Positions 42,463 through 51,362 of a stretch of DNA of 64,000 bases are shown in pieces. The stretch is from the NCBI RefSeq assembly GCF_000262755.1, contig NZ_AFEU01000003.1:62001-126000 (forward strand), given 5' to 3'. The notes below the pieces were generated by a model. It saw only the letters and a list, made by a program, of their open reading frames with translations. It made no database searches and was not told where the DNA came from. The position numbers and the translations under genes are program-made. Source of the DNA: Bacillus methanolicus PB1 (GTDB lineage Bacteria; Bacillota; Bacilli; Bacillales; Cytobacillaceae). Position 1 is the stretch's first letter. Each line of letters starts with the position of its first letter.

Positions 42463-43611
42463 TCACCTAATTGTTATTTGTTTTTTAGGGAATTCATTAT
42501 TTGCGACAATCTCTCCAAATGGACTTATTAAATTAGTAGAATCAGGAACGGTAAAATCACGTTCTAAAGGAAGATGCGGAAACAATAATTCTGAAACACG
42601 ATAAGCTTCTTCTAAGTGCGGATATCCAGAAAGAATGAATGTTTCGATTCCAAGGTCAGCATATTCCTTCATTCTTAGAGCTACGGTTTCAGGGTCTCCT
42701 ACCAAAGCTGTTCCCGCCCCTCCTCTAACAAGACCAATTCCGGCCCATAAATTCGGACTGATTTCTAATTGATCCTTCCGTCCATTAAGTAATTCCGTCA
42801 TTCTCCGTTGGCCTACTGAGTCAAAACGCGAGAAAACCTTTTGAGATGAAGCAATTAATTCATCATCTACATATTTAATTAAATTATCGGCTGCCGCCCA
42901 AGCTTCTTGTTCCGTTTCTCTTACAATGACATGTAATCGAATGCCAAAACGAACGGTTCTACCTTTTTCTTTAGCTAATTGTTTCACTTTTGCGATTTTC
43001 TCAGCTACTTTTTTAGGTGGTTCGCCCCATGTTAAGTATACATCCACATGGCTTGCGGCAATTTCCTGCCCAATCTCAGAAGATCCGCCGAAATAAAGTG
43101 GCGGATAAGGTTTTTGAATAGGTGGATATAATAATTTGCCTTTATCTATTTTTAAATATTCTCCGGAAAAATCTGCTTCCCCCTTAGCTAACAAATCCCG
43201 CCAAATCGTAAGAAACTCATGAGTTAGTTTATAACGCTCAGTATGGTTTAAATGCAGACCATCACCGGCGAGCTCTACCGGATCTCCTCCCGTTACAACA
43301 TTGATTAATAAACGTCCATTTGACAGACGATCAAAAGTGGCTGCCATTCTCGCCGCTTGAGATGGCGAAATAAGACCGGGGCGTACAGCGACAAGAAATT
43401 TCATCCGCGAAGTCACAGGTATTAAAGATGAAGCCACCACCCACGAATCTTCGCAAGATCTTCCTGTAGGAAGTAAAGCACCTGCAAACCCAAGATGATC
43501 GACCGCCTGAGCAATTTGTTTTAAGTAAGGGTAACTAACTGCTCTTCCGCCTGTTGTTACTCCTAAATATCGTGAATCTCCATGTGTAGGTATAAACCAA
43601 AAAATCTTCAT
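42463..43611 (-). CDS. ssuD: FMNH2-dependent alkanesulfonate monooxygenase
   Basis: 382 residues, the normal SsuD length. Bacterial luciferase-like TIM barrel: [30 protein letters not shown], the [20 protein letters not shown] segment, [39 protein letters not shown]. It releases sulfite and an aldehyde from C-S bonds using reduced FMN and oxygen. The usual FMN reductase SsuE is not encoded in the window, so reduced flavin must come from elsewhere. It lies between ssuA (18-base gap) and ssuC. Confidence 0.95.
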   Translation of the reverse strand: MKIFWFIPTHGDSRYLGVTTGGRAVSYPYLKQIAQAVDHLGFAGALLPTGRSCEDSWVVASSLIPVTSRMKFLVAVRPGLISPSQAARMAATFDRLSNGRLLINVVTGGDPVELAGDGLHLNHTERYKLTHEFLTIWRDLLAKGEADFSGEYLKIDKGKLLYPPIQKPYPPLYFGGSSEIGQEIAASHVDVYLTWGEPPKKVAEKIAKVKQLAKEKGRTVRFGIRLHVIVRETEQEAWAAADNLIKYVDDELIASSQKVFSRFDSVGQRRMTELLNGRKDQLEISPNLWAGIGLVRGGAGTALVGDPETVALRMKEYADLGIETFILSGYPHLEEAYRVSELLFPHLPLERDFTVPDSTNLISPFGEIVANNEFPKKQITIR

Positions 43612-43629
43612 ATTTTAGAATCTCCTTTC

Positions 43630-44619
43630 TTATTTTGCAGATAATAAAATAGCTTCATTTACATTAATTTCTTTCGGAATTAGTTTAAGTTTGAAAAATT
43701 GATCTGCAATTTGCTGTTGGTCCTTTGCCACTTCTTCACTCAACTTTTCTAATCCAAACGTTTTTCGATTAAGTGTTAATTCCAATGTCTCAACATCCAT
43801 TCCAATTTGAGGAGAAAGGAATTCTGCTGCTTCTTTTGGATTCTCTTCAACCCATTTTTCCGTTTTCTGCAGTTCCTTAAAAATTATATTCAATACATCA
43901 GGGTGCTTTTTTGCAAACTTTCTGGAAGCTAAGAAAAATTCACGATTTTTTACTAGTCCTGTTCCATCCGTTAGAATACGGGCATTTGCAGCACGTTCTG
44001 CTTCAGCCAAAAAGGGATCCCAAATAACCCATGCATCTACATCGCCTTTTTCAAATGCTGCACGAGCGTCTGCAGGAGGGAGAAAGGCTGTATCGATATC
44101 TTCATATTTAATGCCTGCTTTTTCTAATGCTTTGACTAATAAATAATGGACGTTTGAACCCTTATTTAACGCAATTTTTTTTCCTTTTAAATCTTTGATC
44201 GTTTTTATGGGCGAATCTTTTTTTACTATAATGGCTTCTCCTTTAGGATTGGACGGAGCATTGGCGAAGTACACCAGCGGGGCACCTGCTGCCTGAGCAA
44301 AAATAGGCGGCGCCTCTCCCGTATGACCAAAATCTATACTTCCTACATTAAGTGCTTCTAATAGCTGGGGTCCGGCAGGAAATTCTGTCCATTTAACAGA
44401 ATAACCAACCGGTTCTAATTCTTTTTCCAAGTTTTCCTGCGCTTTTAGAATATTTAAGGTACCAAATTTTTGGTAACCGATATGAACAACCTTTTTTTCT
44501 TTGTCATTTGAATTGTTTTCTGTTGTTTCTCCAGACGTGGACGCACTGCATCCACTTATGAGAAAAGATAAAATAAAAATGAATGCGGTCCACCAGATTC
44601 GCTTGTCATTTTTAATCAC
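43630..44619 (-). CDS. ssuA: aliphatic sulfonate-binding lipoprotein
   Basis: 329 residues. Type II signal peptide with lipobox LISGC at about residues 20-24, then a Ser/Thr-rich linker. SsuA/THI5-like periplasmic-binding fold: VVHIGYQKFGTLNILKAQ, the GSIDFGHTGEAPPIFAQAAG stretch, KKIALNKGSNVHYLLVKALE, WVIWDPFLAEAE. It captures sulfonates outside the membrane for SsuBC. First gene of the operon, directly behind the terminator of leader E1 described separately. Confidence 0.93.
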   Translation of the reverse strand: MIKNDKRIWWTAFIFILSFLISGCSASTSGETTENNSNDKEKKVVHIGYQKFGTLNILKAQENLEKELEPVGYSVKWTEFPAGPQLLEALNVGSIDFGHTGEAPPIFAQAAGAPLVYFANAPSNPKGEAIIVKKDSPIKTIKDLKGKKIALNKGSNVHYLLVKALEKAGIKYEDIDTAFLPPADARAAFEKGDVDAWVIWDPFLAEAERAANARILTDGTGLVKNREFFLASRKFAKKHPDVLNIIFKELQKTEKWVEENPKEAAEFLSPQIGMDVETLELTLNRKTFGLEKLSEEVAKDQQQIADQFFKLKLIPKEINVNEAILLSAK

Positions 44620-44651
44620 TAAATATTCCCCCTAATCCCTAATTTGTATAT

Positions 44652-44712
44652 GAAAAAAGGCTCCTTATCTCGAAAAAAGAGATAGGAGCCTTCGGTTGTC
44701 CGGCCGGCTTTC
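44652..44712 (-). ncRNA. sulfur leader element E1 (ssuA leader): mini-hairpin plus terminator
   Basis: Transcribed strand: GCCGG, mini-hairpin CGG-ACAA-CCG, then AAGGCTCC TATCTC / GAGATA AGGAGCCTT with a T6 tail. The terminator ends about 33 bases before the ssuA start. Same architecture as E2-E5. Confidence 0.8.
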
Positions 44713-44750
44713 TGTTAAATTAACTTAAAATACTAAATAATATTGTTTTT

Positions 44751-44779
44751 ATCTTATTCATACTTTTCCTAGCTGTCAA
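44751..44779 (-). promoter_or_regulatory. ssuA operon promoter
   Basis: -35 TTGACA, -10 TAAGAT, spacing 17. The -35 to -10 region is almost the same as that of the sbp promoter at 54420-54448 (both TTGACAG.T.GGAAAAGTA). Confidence 0.85.
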
Positions 44780-44844
44780 GTATGAATTTAAAATTTGTCT
44801 TGGAAAATATATTTCTATTATCTACTAAAATCATCCCTTATATA

Positions 44845-45021
44845 TTACACTTTGTTACTTTTGCTTTCTTTTTTAAACACTTTCTCGTCAATCTTTTTAA
44901 ATATTCGTTCTATTTCTTCTTTACTATTTAATATTTGTTCTCGATTGTCTTTAACCAATTGAACAAAATTCTTCTTTCTATGCATGGAAAGTTTCATTCC
45001 TTTCTTAATCTTCTTACTCAC
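44845..45021 (-). CDS. FbpB-family-like small basic protein
   Basis: 58 residues from GTG 45021, or 46 from an internal ATG at 44985. The core HRKKNFVQLVKDNREQIL, then SKEEIERIFKKIDEKVFKK matches the small basic FbpB-type family (FxxLVxxNKxxLLxDxxxxExIxxRxxEK). B. subtilis FbpB is a Fur-regulated small protein thought to act as an RNA chaperone with the FsrA sRNA. Here no Fur box is seen; instead the gene lies behind leader E2 of the sulfur set. The start is uncertain because the ribosome-binding sites are weak. Confidence 0.65.
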   Translation of the reverse strand: MSKKIKKGMKLSMHRKKNFVQLVKDNREQILNSKEEIERIFKKIDEKVFKKESKSNKV

Positions 45022-45054
45022 TTCTCATCACTCTTTTTTATTATCATTTCAAAT

Positions 45055-45110
45055 TAAAAGCTCCCTATATAAAAAATTCAAAGGGAGCCTCCAGTTGTCT
45101 GGTTAGATAA
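45055..45110 (-). ncRNA. sulfur leader element E2 (leader of the small basic protein gene)
   Basis: CTAA, perfect mini-hairpin CCAG-ACAA-CTGG, then AGGCTCCCT / AGGGAGCTTTT terminator. Unlike the other elements, no clear TTGACA promoter is seen upstream. Confidence 0.75.
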
Positions 45111-45217
45111 TCTGGAAATTCTTATTTCTATCACTGGGATCGGAATTGGGGCGGTTGCAATATCGTTTTAAGTTCAATTTAATTTCCTCATGACTGTTTT
45201 CATTCGTTATATTAAAT

Positions 45218-45274
45218 AGAGCGAGGCTGTCTCATAAGGTTCTGACCCTTAGGCTTTTGAGACATCCTCGCTCT
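45218..45274. repeat. dispersed palindromic intergenic element R1
   Basis: AGAGCGAGG.TGTCTCA / TGAGACA.CCTCGCTCT with TTCTGACCCTTAGGC inside. It shares GAGGCTGTCTCA and TGACCCTT with the elements at 49 and 50 kb. It probably also terminates the ribR transcript. Confidence 0.75.
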
Positions 45275-45330
45275 GGCAGACCAGTCGCTGCAATCCTCAA
45301 GCCCTCAGTTCGCTGAATTTTAATAGAAGC

Positions 45331-46057
45331 TTATATAATGTACTTTTCATTTTCTTTTTCCCTTATAAATTCATGAAGCTTTCTGATGAGACCTCCATTC
45401 CCAAATCTGATAAATTTATGGTTATCTTGTTTCAGTCCGGCATCTTTGACAAAATCCAAAAAAGCTAAAAGATAGATGCGACGGTGAAGAATATTGACAA
45501 TCCCGTAATCATAAAACCAGTTATCAATCGTATTATAAACACCTTTATTTAGCCCATACCGTTGGTGGCACCATTGAAAAAACTGTAAATCAGGCAGATT
45601 AAGATATTTGCTCTTTTCTAAAGAATTCTTTCTTACAGTTTTTATAGAAAGGGCCCATGCTTTTGAATTTTTGTTTTGCATACCGAATGTCCTCCTTAAT
45701 TTGATTTTTTAATAATTTGATAGATGGAAATTTCCGTTCATCTCTTACTTTAAAGAGAAGCTGACATTCCATTAACTCTCCATAAATATCATTCTGAAAA
45801 TCTAGAAGATGGACTTCAATCGTCTTTTCTAAGTTTGATTCAAACGTTGGTTTGACACCAATGTTCATAATGCCTTTATATAGATCTCCTTTTAAAGACA
45901 CAGAAACACCATACACACCGTTCTCTAACAGCCCGGCATCAGCTTCAACATTTGCTGTAGGAAAACCGATCTCCCGCCCCTTCTTCCTTCCATGAACCAC
46001 TCTTCCGCATATTGATATCTGTTCCTCAACATCCTGAATAACCATTGCTTGCTGCAT
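45331..46057 (-). pseudogene. ribR: RibR-type flavokinase/regulator, frameshifted
   Basis: The first ~150 residues are a flavokinase domain (VVHGRKKGREIGFPTANVEA, GVYGVSV, IMNIGVKPTFESNLEKTIEV, LLDFQNDIYGE). The frame then breaks near 45645-45660, around GGGCCC. The RibR C-terminal domain continues in another frame (YLNLPDLQFFQWCHQRYGLN, GVYNTIDNWFYDYGI, FIRFGNGGLIRKLHEFI). B. subtilis RibR makes FMN and also counteracts FMN riboswitches, and lies in a sulfur-starvation operon. Here it sits behind leader E3 among flavin-dependent desulfonating enzymes. The start at 46057 has AAAGG nine bases upstream. Confidence 0.85.
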
Positions 46058-46093
46058 ATTCATCAACCTTTCTATAATGTAAATTCCATTAAA

Positions 46094-46160
46094 TTAAAGA
46101 GGCTCTCAGTTCAAGATAAAATCCACCTTGAATTGAGAGCCTCTAGTGGCCTAGTCGGCA
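46094..46160 (-). ncRNA. sulfur leader element E3 (ribR leader)
   Basis: GCCGA, perfect mini-hairpin CTAG-GCCA-CTAG, then GAGGCTCTCA.TTCAAG / CTTGAACTGAGAGCCTC and TTTAATTT. A TTGACA (46217-46222) with TTAATA 17 bases downstream is the likely promoter. Confidence 0.8.
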
Positions 46161-46364
46161 TGTTTGAAATTTTCAAGTAAATCTTTAGGGTAATATTAAA
46201 TTATATTAAACCTATATGTCAAGTCGGAATTATAAATTATTTTTTAAACAAAACCGCCCAAGAAGCTGATTTAATCAACATTCTAAAAAATTATTGTTTC
46301 CATAACATAATATAAGCAAAAAATGAAGCTCAAAGTAATTTCTATTTTTATTTCTAATACCTAC

Positions 46365-46393
46365 TTGACAGATAGGATTTATTGGTTTTATCA
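46365..46393 (+). promoter_or_regulatory. promoter of the SfnG-like operon
   Basis: -35 TTGACA followed by GATAGGA as in the other sulfur promoters, and -10 TTATCA at spacing 17. Confidence 0.65.
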
Positions 46394-46433
46394 TTTTATA
46401 CAGTATCAGTTTTTTTTATAAAGATCTGAATAC

Positions 46434-46502
46434 GCCAACCGGTCTACTGGAGGCTCATGTCGGTCCTTTATGTTTAAGGGAACTGATATGAGCCTTCCTT
46501 TA
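46434..46502 (+). ncRNA. sulfur leader element E4 (SfnG-like operon leader)
   Basis: GCCAA, mini-hairpin CCGG-TCTA-CTGG, then AGGCTCATGTCGGTCCTT / AAGGGAACTGATATGAGCCT and TCCTTT. The terminator ends about 75 bases before the start codon. Confidence 0.8.
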
Positions 46503-46575
46503 TAAGGAAAGGAGGAGAAGAAAAGATTTTTGGATCGGTTAACTACTTTATTAATTAAAAGGGAGGAGTATTAAT

Positions 46576-47655
46576 ATGAGTTTACAATTTGCCTATTGGG
46601 CCCCAAACGTGAGCGGCGGACTTGTTATTTCCAATCTTCCGCAAAAGACTGATTGGTCGTTTGAAGCGAATAAACGCTATGCACAAATTGCTGAACGCTC
46701 TGGTTTTGATTATGTTTTGCTACAAACAAGGTTCTTTGCCAGCTATGGTGCAGAGAAACAATTAGAAGCTGCTACTCTTGCATCTGCATTGGCAGCCGTA
46801 ACAGAAAAGATTAACATTATAACAGCCGTTCTTCCTGGACTATGGCATCCAGGTGTCATGGCAAAAATAATCTCCACCATTGACCACATCAGCAACGGAA
46901 GAGCTTCAGTGAATATTGTAAGCGGGTGGTTTAAAGGAGAGTTTATTGGATACGGAGAACCATGGTTAGACCATGATGAACGTTATCGTCGTTCTGAAGA
47001 ATTTATTCAGGTTCTGCGCGAACTGTGGACAAAGGAAACCACTACTTTTAAAGGGGATTTTTATCGTCTAAATGAAGCACCATTAAAACCGAAACCTATT
47101 AACCTCCCAAAAATCTTCCAAGGCGGGAATTCGAAAGCAGCAAGAGAGATGGCCGGACGCGTTTCCGATGTTTACTTCATGAACGGAAACTCTTTGGATA
47201 AATTAAAGCAGCAAATTGATCACGTAAAATCATTGGCCCAATCAAATGGAAGAGACATTCAATTCGGTGTTAATGGCTTCGTTATTATCCGTGAAACAGA
47301 AGAAGAAGCAAAGCAAGTTCTAAAAGAAATAGTTTCACATGCAGATAAAGAAGCTGTAGAAGGATTTAAAAGCCAAGTGAAATTTGCAGGGCAATCCTCC
47401 CCAGAAGGAGAAGGAATGTGGGAAAACTCATCATTTGAGGACCTTGTTCAATACAACGATGGATTCCGCACAGGATTAATAGGGACAGCCGAACAAGTTG
47501 CCGACCGCATTATCGAACTGAAAAAAATCGGTGTAGATATTATCCTGACAGGTTTCCTGCACTATGAAGAGGAATTGCAGAAATTTGGAGAGAAAGTTAT
47601 TCCGCTTGTAAGAGAAAAAGAAGAACAGCTGAAAGAAAAAGCAGGTGCAGTTTAG
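46576..47655 (+). CDS. SfnG-like FMNH2-dependent monooxygenase (dimethyl sulfone/sulfonate type)
   Basis: 359 residues, luciferase-like monooxygenase. FAYWAPNVSGGLVISNLPQK, TAVLPGLWHPGVMAKIISTI, the SNGRASVNIVSGWFKGEF segment, HDERYRRSEEFIQVL, KIFQGGNSKAAREMAGRVSD and YFMNGNSLDKLK match SfnG, which converts dimethyl sulfone to methanesulfinate in Pseudomonas. SsuD-like activity on small sulfonates is the alternative. GGGAGGAG precedes the ATG. It is followed 94 bases later by the dehydrogenase-like gene, likely the same operon. Confidence 0.85.
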   Translation: MSLQFAYWAPNVSGGLVISNLPQKTDWSFEANKRYAQIAERSGFDYVLLQTRFFASYGAEKQLEAATLASALAAVTEKINIITAVLPGLWHPGVMAKIISTIDHISNGRASVNIVSGWFKGEFIGYGEPWLDHDERYRRSEEFIQVLRELWTKETTTFKGDFYRLNEAPLKPKPINLPKIFQGGNSKAAREMAGRVSDVYFMNGNSLDKLKQQIDHVKSLAQSNGRDIQFGVNGFVIIRETEEEAKQVLKEIVSHADKEAVEGFKSQVKFAGQSSPEGEGMWENSSFEDLVQYNDGFRTGLIGTAEQVADRIIELKKIGVDIILTGFLHYEEELQKFGEKVIPLVREKEEQLKEKAGAV

Positions 47656-47749
47656 GGGCTGCATCCTGCTTAATAAAAATGAAGTCAACAGTTATATTAT
47701 AAAAATTTACTCTTGAAATGTAAACAAAGTCCCGGAGGAGGTACTATCT

Positions 47750-48970
47750 ATGTCTTTAGCTGTTGAAACGCGGCCTGCATATAATAAAACTACCCGTGAA
47801 TATTACGAGGGAATCCGAAAAGAGATCCGTAACATTGTAGATACTGTGATACGTCCCAACGCTGAAATTACAGACAGGGAAGGAAAATTTCCCAGAGAAA
47901 ATTTAGAAGCTCTTATCAAAAAAGGATGGGGAAATATTCTCGTTCCCAAGAAATATAACGGTTTGGAGCTTGATCATGTAGCGTTTGCTATTGCGGCAGA
48001 AGAAATCGGGAAAGCATGCGCTTCCACTGCCCTTGTTTATGTGATGCACGTAGGAGCAGTACAAACGATAACCCTTTATGGAAATGATGATCAGAAGGAA
48101 CGCTGGTTGAAGCCTATTGAGCGCGGATTGATCGGTACGTATTCAACAAGTGAAAAGGCTTCTGGCGGACACTGGTGGTATAACTTCAGCCAGGCACAGC
48201 GTAATGGAGAGGACTATGTTTTAAATGCCGATAAATCTTTTACTACAAGTGCCGGTCAAGCTGATTTTTACGTGGTCCAAACAAGGAGCCCTGAAGCACG
48301 GGATGCGACCGATATCAATTTCTTTATTGTAGATGGAAAGCTTCCTGGAATTAAAGCAAGCCCGTGGGAAGCGCTAGGTGTACGAGGCAATCATAGCGGT
48401 CCCATTTCATATCAGAATGTATTAGTTCCTAAACGTGATATTTTAGGAGGAGAAAACCGAGGAAAGGAAATCCTATTGCATGGTGTATCCCCTATTTACC
48501 TGATTGGTCTCGGATCGGTGTGGTTAGGTGTAGCAGAATATGCTCTCCAATTAGCGACAGAACATGTGACCAAAACGATACATCGGGACTTTGACAACCG
48601 TTTAAGTGATTACCAAGTGATCCGCCAGCAAATAGGAGAAGCCAAAGTATTAATCGAAAGTGCAAAACCATGGCAATTCGACCTTGCTGAGCAATTAGAT
48701 ATATTACAATCAGAAGGAAAGGAACAGGGAGTGCTAATCCTTCCTCTTACAGAATTCAAAGTTCATACTTCCGAGGTAGCGAATAAAGTAACGAAAATTG
48801 CAATGGATGTAACCGGAGGATATGGATATATAAAAGGACCTATTGAACGTCTTTTCCGTGATGCTCGAGCAGGAATAGCGATGGGGCCATCCAATAACAT
48901 TGCGAGAGAATGGATTGGAAAAGGCCTCGTGGGACTCCCGCTTGAACTTTGGGTAAAAGGCGGAGAATAA
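47750..48970 (+). CDS. acyl-CoA dehydrogenase-family flavoprotein of sulfur metabolism
   Basis: 406 residues with GGAGGAGGTAC before the ATG. Family features: EEIGKACASTALVYVMHVGA, YSTSEKASGGHW (flavin-binding loop), LGVRGNHSGPISYQNV, VWLGVAEYALQLA and TGGYGYIKGPIERLFRDARA near the C-terminus. Relatives next to SfnG/SsuD-like enzymes include SfnB and DszC-type monooxygenases that use reduced flavin to attack C-S compounds. A true acyl-CoA dehydrogenase role is less likely here. Substrate unknown. Confidence 0.85.
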   Translation: MSLAVETRPAYNKTTREYYEGIRKEIRNIVDTVIRPNAEITDREGKFPRENLEALIKKGWGNILVPKKYNGLELDHVAFAIAAEEIGKACASTALVYVMHVGAVQTITLYGNDDQKERWLKPIERGLIGTYSTSEKASGGHWWYNFSQAQRNGEDYVLNADKSFTTSAGQADFYVVQTRSPEARDATDINFFIVDGKLPGIKASPWEALGVRGNHSGPISYQNVLVPKRDILGGENRGKEILLHGVSPIYLIGLGSVWLGVAEYALQLATEHVTKTIHRDFDNRLSDYQVIRQQIGEAKVLIESAKPWQFDLAEQLDILQSEGKEQGVLILPLTEFKVHTSEVANKVTKIAMDVTGGYGYIKGPIERLFRDARAGIAMGPSNNIAREWIGKGLVGLPLELWVKGGE

Positions 48971-49007
48971 ACTAATCCTTCCTAAAATTTAACGAATTTT
49001 GAGTAGT

Positions 49008-49128
49008 GAGGCTGTCTCAAAAGCCTAAGGGTCAGACCCATAACACAATAAATAGGACATAATGTCGCATAAATGTGCTATTTATTGATAAATGCACATG
49101 GGGTCAGACCCTTATGAGACAGCCCCTT
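49008..49128. repeat. dispersed palindromic element R2
   Basis: Arms GAGGCTGTCTCA..AAGGGTCAGACCC and GGGTCAGACCCTTATGAGACAGCCCC enclose a second hairpin (AATAAATAG ... CTATTTATT). T-run at the right end. It may act as the terminator of the preceding operon. Confidence 0.8.
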
Positions 49129-49312
49129 TTTCTTTCTAACTTGCACAAAACTAAGTCTGCAAGAGAAGAACTTGGTTGAAAAAACGCGATGCAGGTCTCC
49201 TTTTTTGGTGCATCCACAATCATAATGCCGTGTCAGTCTTCGGAACTTCCGCTTATTTTTTATTTTGTTCACTGCATTTCCAAAAAAATTGGCCAAGTAT
49301 GACACTCGCCTA

Positions 49313-49558
49313 TTACCCAATTTGTTCCTCATTTTCCGTATTCAATAATGATCTTTTATTTTTCATTTGAGTCAGATCGTTCCTTTTTAATAAATAGTGT
49401 AAATGTTGAAGAGGCATTGAACCATAACCTTTGCCTTCCCCAAGAGTGAATTGTACTGTGATTCCATTTTGACGGATTACAGTGAGCGTTTCAGCTGAAT
49501 TAAAAAAGCTTTTTATACCTTGAGATATTCGATATTTAGTACCTTCTTCAATTAACAT
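49313..49558 (-). CDS. small hypothetical protein
   Basis: 81 residues from ATG 49558, chosen because AAAGGAG lies eight bases upstream (longer in-frame starts lack a site). Sequence MLIEEGTKYRISQGIKSFFN ... GYGSMPLQHLHYLL, mixed alpha/beta, no signal or membrane segment. No family recognised. Confidence 0.55.
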   Translation of the reverse strand: MLIEEGTKYRISQGIKSFFNSAETLTVIRQNGITVQFTLGEGKGYGSMPLQHLHYLLKRNDLTQMKNKRSLLNTENEEQIG

Positions 49559-49786
49559 TAGGAAGACTCCTTTTTTATATTTTTCCATGGTAGTATTCCA
49601 TAAATTAATTGACATATACATAATTATTCCAAGTTATTATTGTTATGAATTTCTGTCTCACCCCTAAAATAATGATTGGAACTTATCAGAACATTAATTG
49701 GTATACAATGATCATAAGTTATGGTTTTCTCCGGTCTGGCTGCAAATTATTTTAAAAGAAAAATTCTTTGGAATTGTTATTATCAA

Positions 49787-49816
49787 GAATATTTAAGTTA
49801 TTTCGGGCAAATATTA
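49787..49816 (+). promoter_or_regulatory. candidate forespore (sigma-G) promoter of sspH
   Basis: GAATA, 18-base spacer, AATATTA, about 33 bases before the sspH start. This is a loose match to the sigma-G pattern expected for SASP genes. Confidence 0.35.
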
Positions 49817-49848
49817 TAACTGTTACAAATCAAAAGGAGGTTCTTATT

Positions 49849-50028
49849 ATGAATGTACAACGAGCGCAAGAAATTGCTGCTTCACCGATTATGGCTAATG
49901 TAACCTATAATGGAGTGCCGATCTATATTCAACACGTGGATGAAAAAAATGAAACAGCTACGATCTATCCTCTTGATGAACCAGAAAAAATACAAAATGT
50001 TTCTTTATCAAGTTTAACAGAACATTAA
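49849..50028 (+). CDS. sspH: small acid-soluble spore protein H family
   Basis: 59 residues from the ATG after AAAGGAGG (49833-49840). MNVQRAQEIAASPIMANVTY, then GVPIYIQHVDEKNETATIYP is the SspH pattern (B. subtilis SspH is also 59 residues: MN.QRA.E...S...ANV...G.P..IQHVDE.NETA.IY). These are minor forespore-specific proteins packed in the spore core. Its presence is direct evidence that the host forms endospores. A single gene with its own promoter. Confidence 0.93.
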   Translation: MNVQRAQEIAASPIMANVTYNGVPIYIQHVDEKNETATIYPLDEPEKIQNVSLSSLTEH

Positions 50029-50040
50029 TTTTTCCAATAT

Positions 50041-50160
50041 AAAAAGGCTGACCCATAAGCAAAGGATCAGACCCCTCCAATACATATATAGACAAACTCT
50101 AAAAAACCATTCTATATTGACTTTGTCGGAGGCGTCAGACCCTTATGAGTCAGCCTTTTC
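50041..50160. repeat. dispersed palindromic element R3
   Basis: Ends AAAAAGGCTGACCCATAAG and GGGTC..CTTATGAGTCAGCCTTTT-type arms enclose a middle segment with ACTCTAAAAAACCATTCTAT that is also found, inverted, in R4. It functions plausibly as a terminator between sspH and the convergent cysA. Confidence 0.8.
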
Positions 50161-50256
50161 ATGTTTGATAAATATCCTTGATCTTGATTTAAAGTAAGTG
50201 AACCACTCATCTTCCAAAAGTATACCCAGTATGCACCTCCAAATGATACTGCAATC

Positions 50257-51330
50257 CTATATTGTATAGTCCTCAGGTATAAAAACTCTCAACTGTTTTG
50301 GTTTCACAAATACTTTTTCTCCGGTTTTCAGTTGCAAGTTATTGTATAAATCTTTTGTTAGTTCAGCTTCAAGATATTCTTCTGTATCGTTTCTTTTTAA
50401 TTCCAAGTGAACAATAGGACCAACCACATGAATATGCTTGATAACGGCTGAAACACCATCTTTGCTGTTTTCTTCTTTTTCGATACTAATATCATGTGGA
50501 CGAACATATCCAATAGCTGTTTTATTTTCCGCATCAGAAAACTCCGGGGCATCGATTTGAAAATTCCCTTGATGAAGCTTTCCTTTATGAAGACGACCTC
50601 GGAATAAATTCACATTTCCTAAAAAGTCATAAACAAAAGGACTGTTCGGATGGTCATATACCTCTTCTGGGCTCCCAATTTGCTCAATTCTTCCTTCGTT
50701 CATAATGACAACACGATCTGCGACATCTAAAGCTTCTTCTTGATCATGAGTGACAAATATGCTTGTGATTTGAAAATTATCATGCAATCTTCTTAGCCAA
50801 CGCCGAAGATCTTTTCTTACTTTCGCATCTAAAGCACCGAAAGGTTCATCTAGTAATAATACCTTTGGTTCAACCGCTAATGCTCTGGCTAAGGCAACAC
50901 GTTGTCTTTGGCCTCCGGAAAGCTGCGTTGGATAACGATTTGCATAAGCTTCTAACTTCACTAACCGAAGTAATTCGTATACCCTTTCTTCAATTTCTTT
51001 TTTTGAAGGGCGTGACTTTCTGGGCCGAACCTTTAAACCGTAAGCGACATTATCAAAAACACTCATATGGCGAAATAAAGCATAATGTTGAAAAACAAAT
51101 CCGACTTTTCTCTCTTTTGTACGAATATGAGTGATGTCTTCATTGCCAAAAAGAATTGATCCTTGATCGGCAGCTTCTAATCCTGCAATAATTCGAAGCA
51201 GCGTTGTTTTCCCGGATCCTGATGGTCCAAGTAGTGCTACTAATTCACCTGTTTTAATATGAATATGAATATCATCAAGAGCTTTAAATGAGCCGAACGA
51301 TTTTGAGATATTTTGTATTTTAATACTCAC
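50257..51330 (-). CDS. cysA: sulfate/thiosulfate ABC transporter, ATP-binding protein
   Basis: 357 residues from GTG 51330 with GGAGG upstream. Walker [11 protein letters not shown]-loop [20 protein letters not shown], signature [15 protein letters not shown], Walker [22 protein letters not shown]-loop [17 protein letters not shown]-terminal TOBE-like domain (~240-357) is present. Last gene of sbp-cysT-cysW-cysA. It energises sulfate uptake. Confidence 0.95.
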   Translation of the reverse strand: MSIKIQNISKSFGSFKALDDIHIHIKTGELVALLGPSGSGKTTLLRIIAGLEAADQGSILFGNEDITHIRTKERKVGFVFQHYALFRHMSVFDNVAYGLKVRPRKSRPSKKEIEERVYELLRLVKLEAYANRYPTQLSGGQRQRVALARALAVEPKVLLLDEPFGALDAKVRKDLRRWLRRLHDNFQITSIFVTHDQEEALDVADRVVIMNEGRIEQIGSPEEVYDHPNSPFVYDFLGNVNLFRGRLHKGKLHQGNFQIDAPEFSDAENKTAIGYVRPHDISIEKEENSKDGVSAVIKHIHVVGPIVHLELKRNDTEEYLEAELTKDLYNNLQLKTGEKVFVKPKQLRVFIPEDYTI

Positions 51331-51362
51331 TTGAAAAACCTCCTTTTCCGAAGTATTTCGAA

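Noticed and set aside
49078-49332. 84-residue minus-strand frame next to R2
   Set aside because: It runs into the R2 palindrome, has no ribosome-binding site and shows no recognisable domain.
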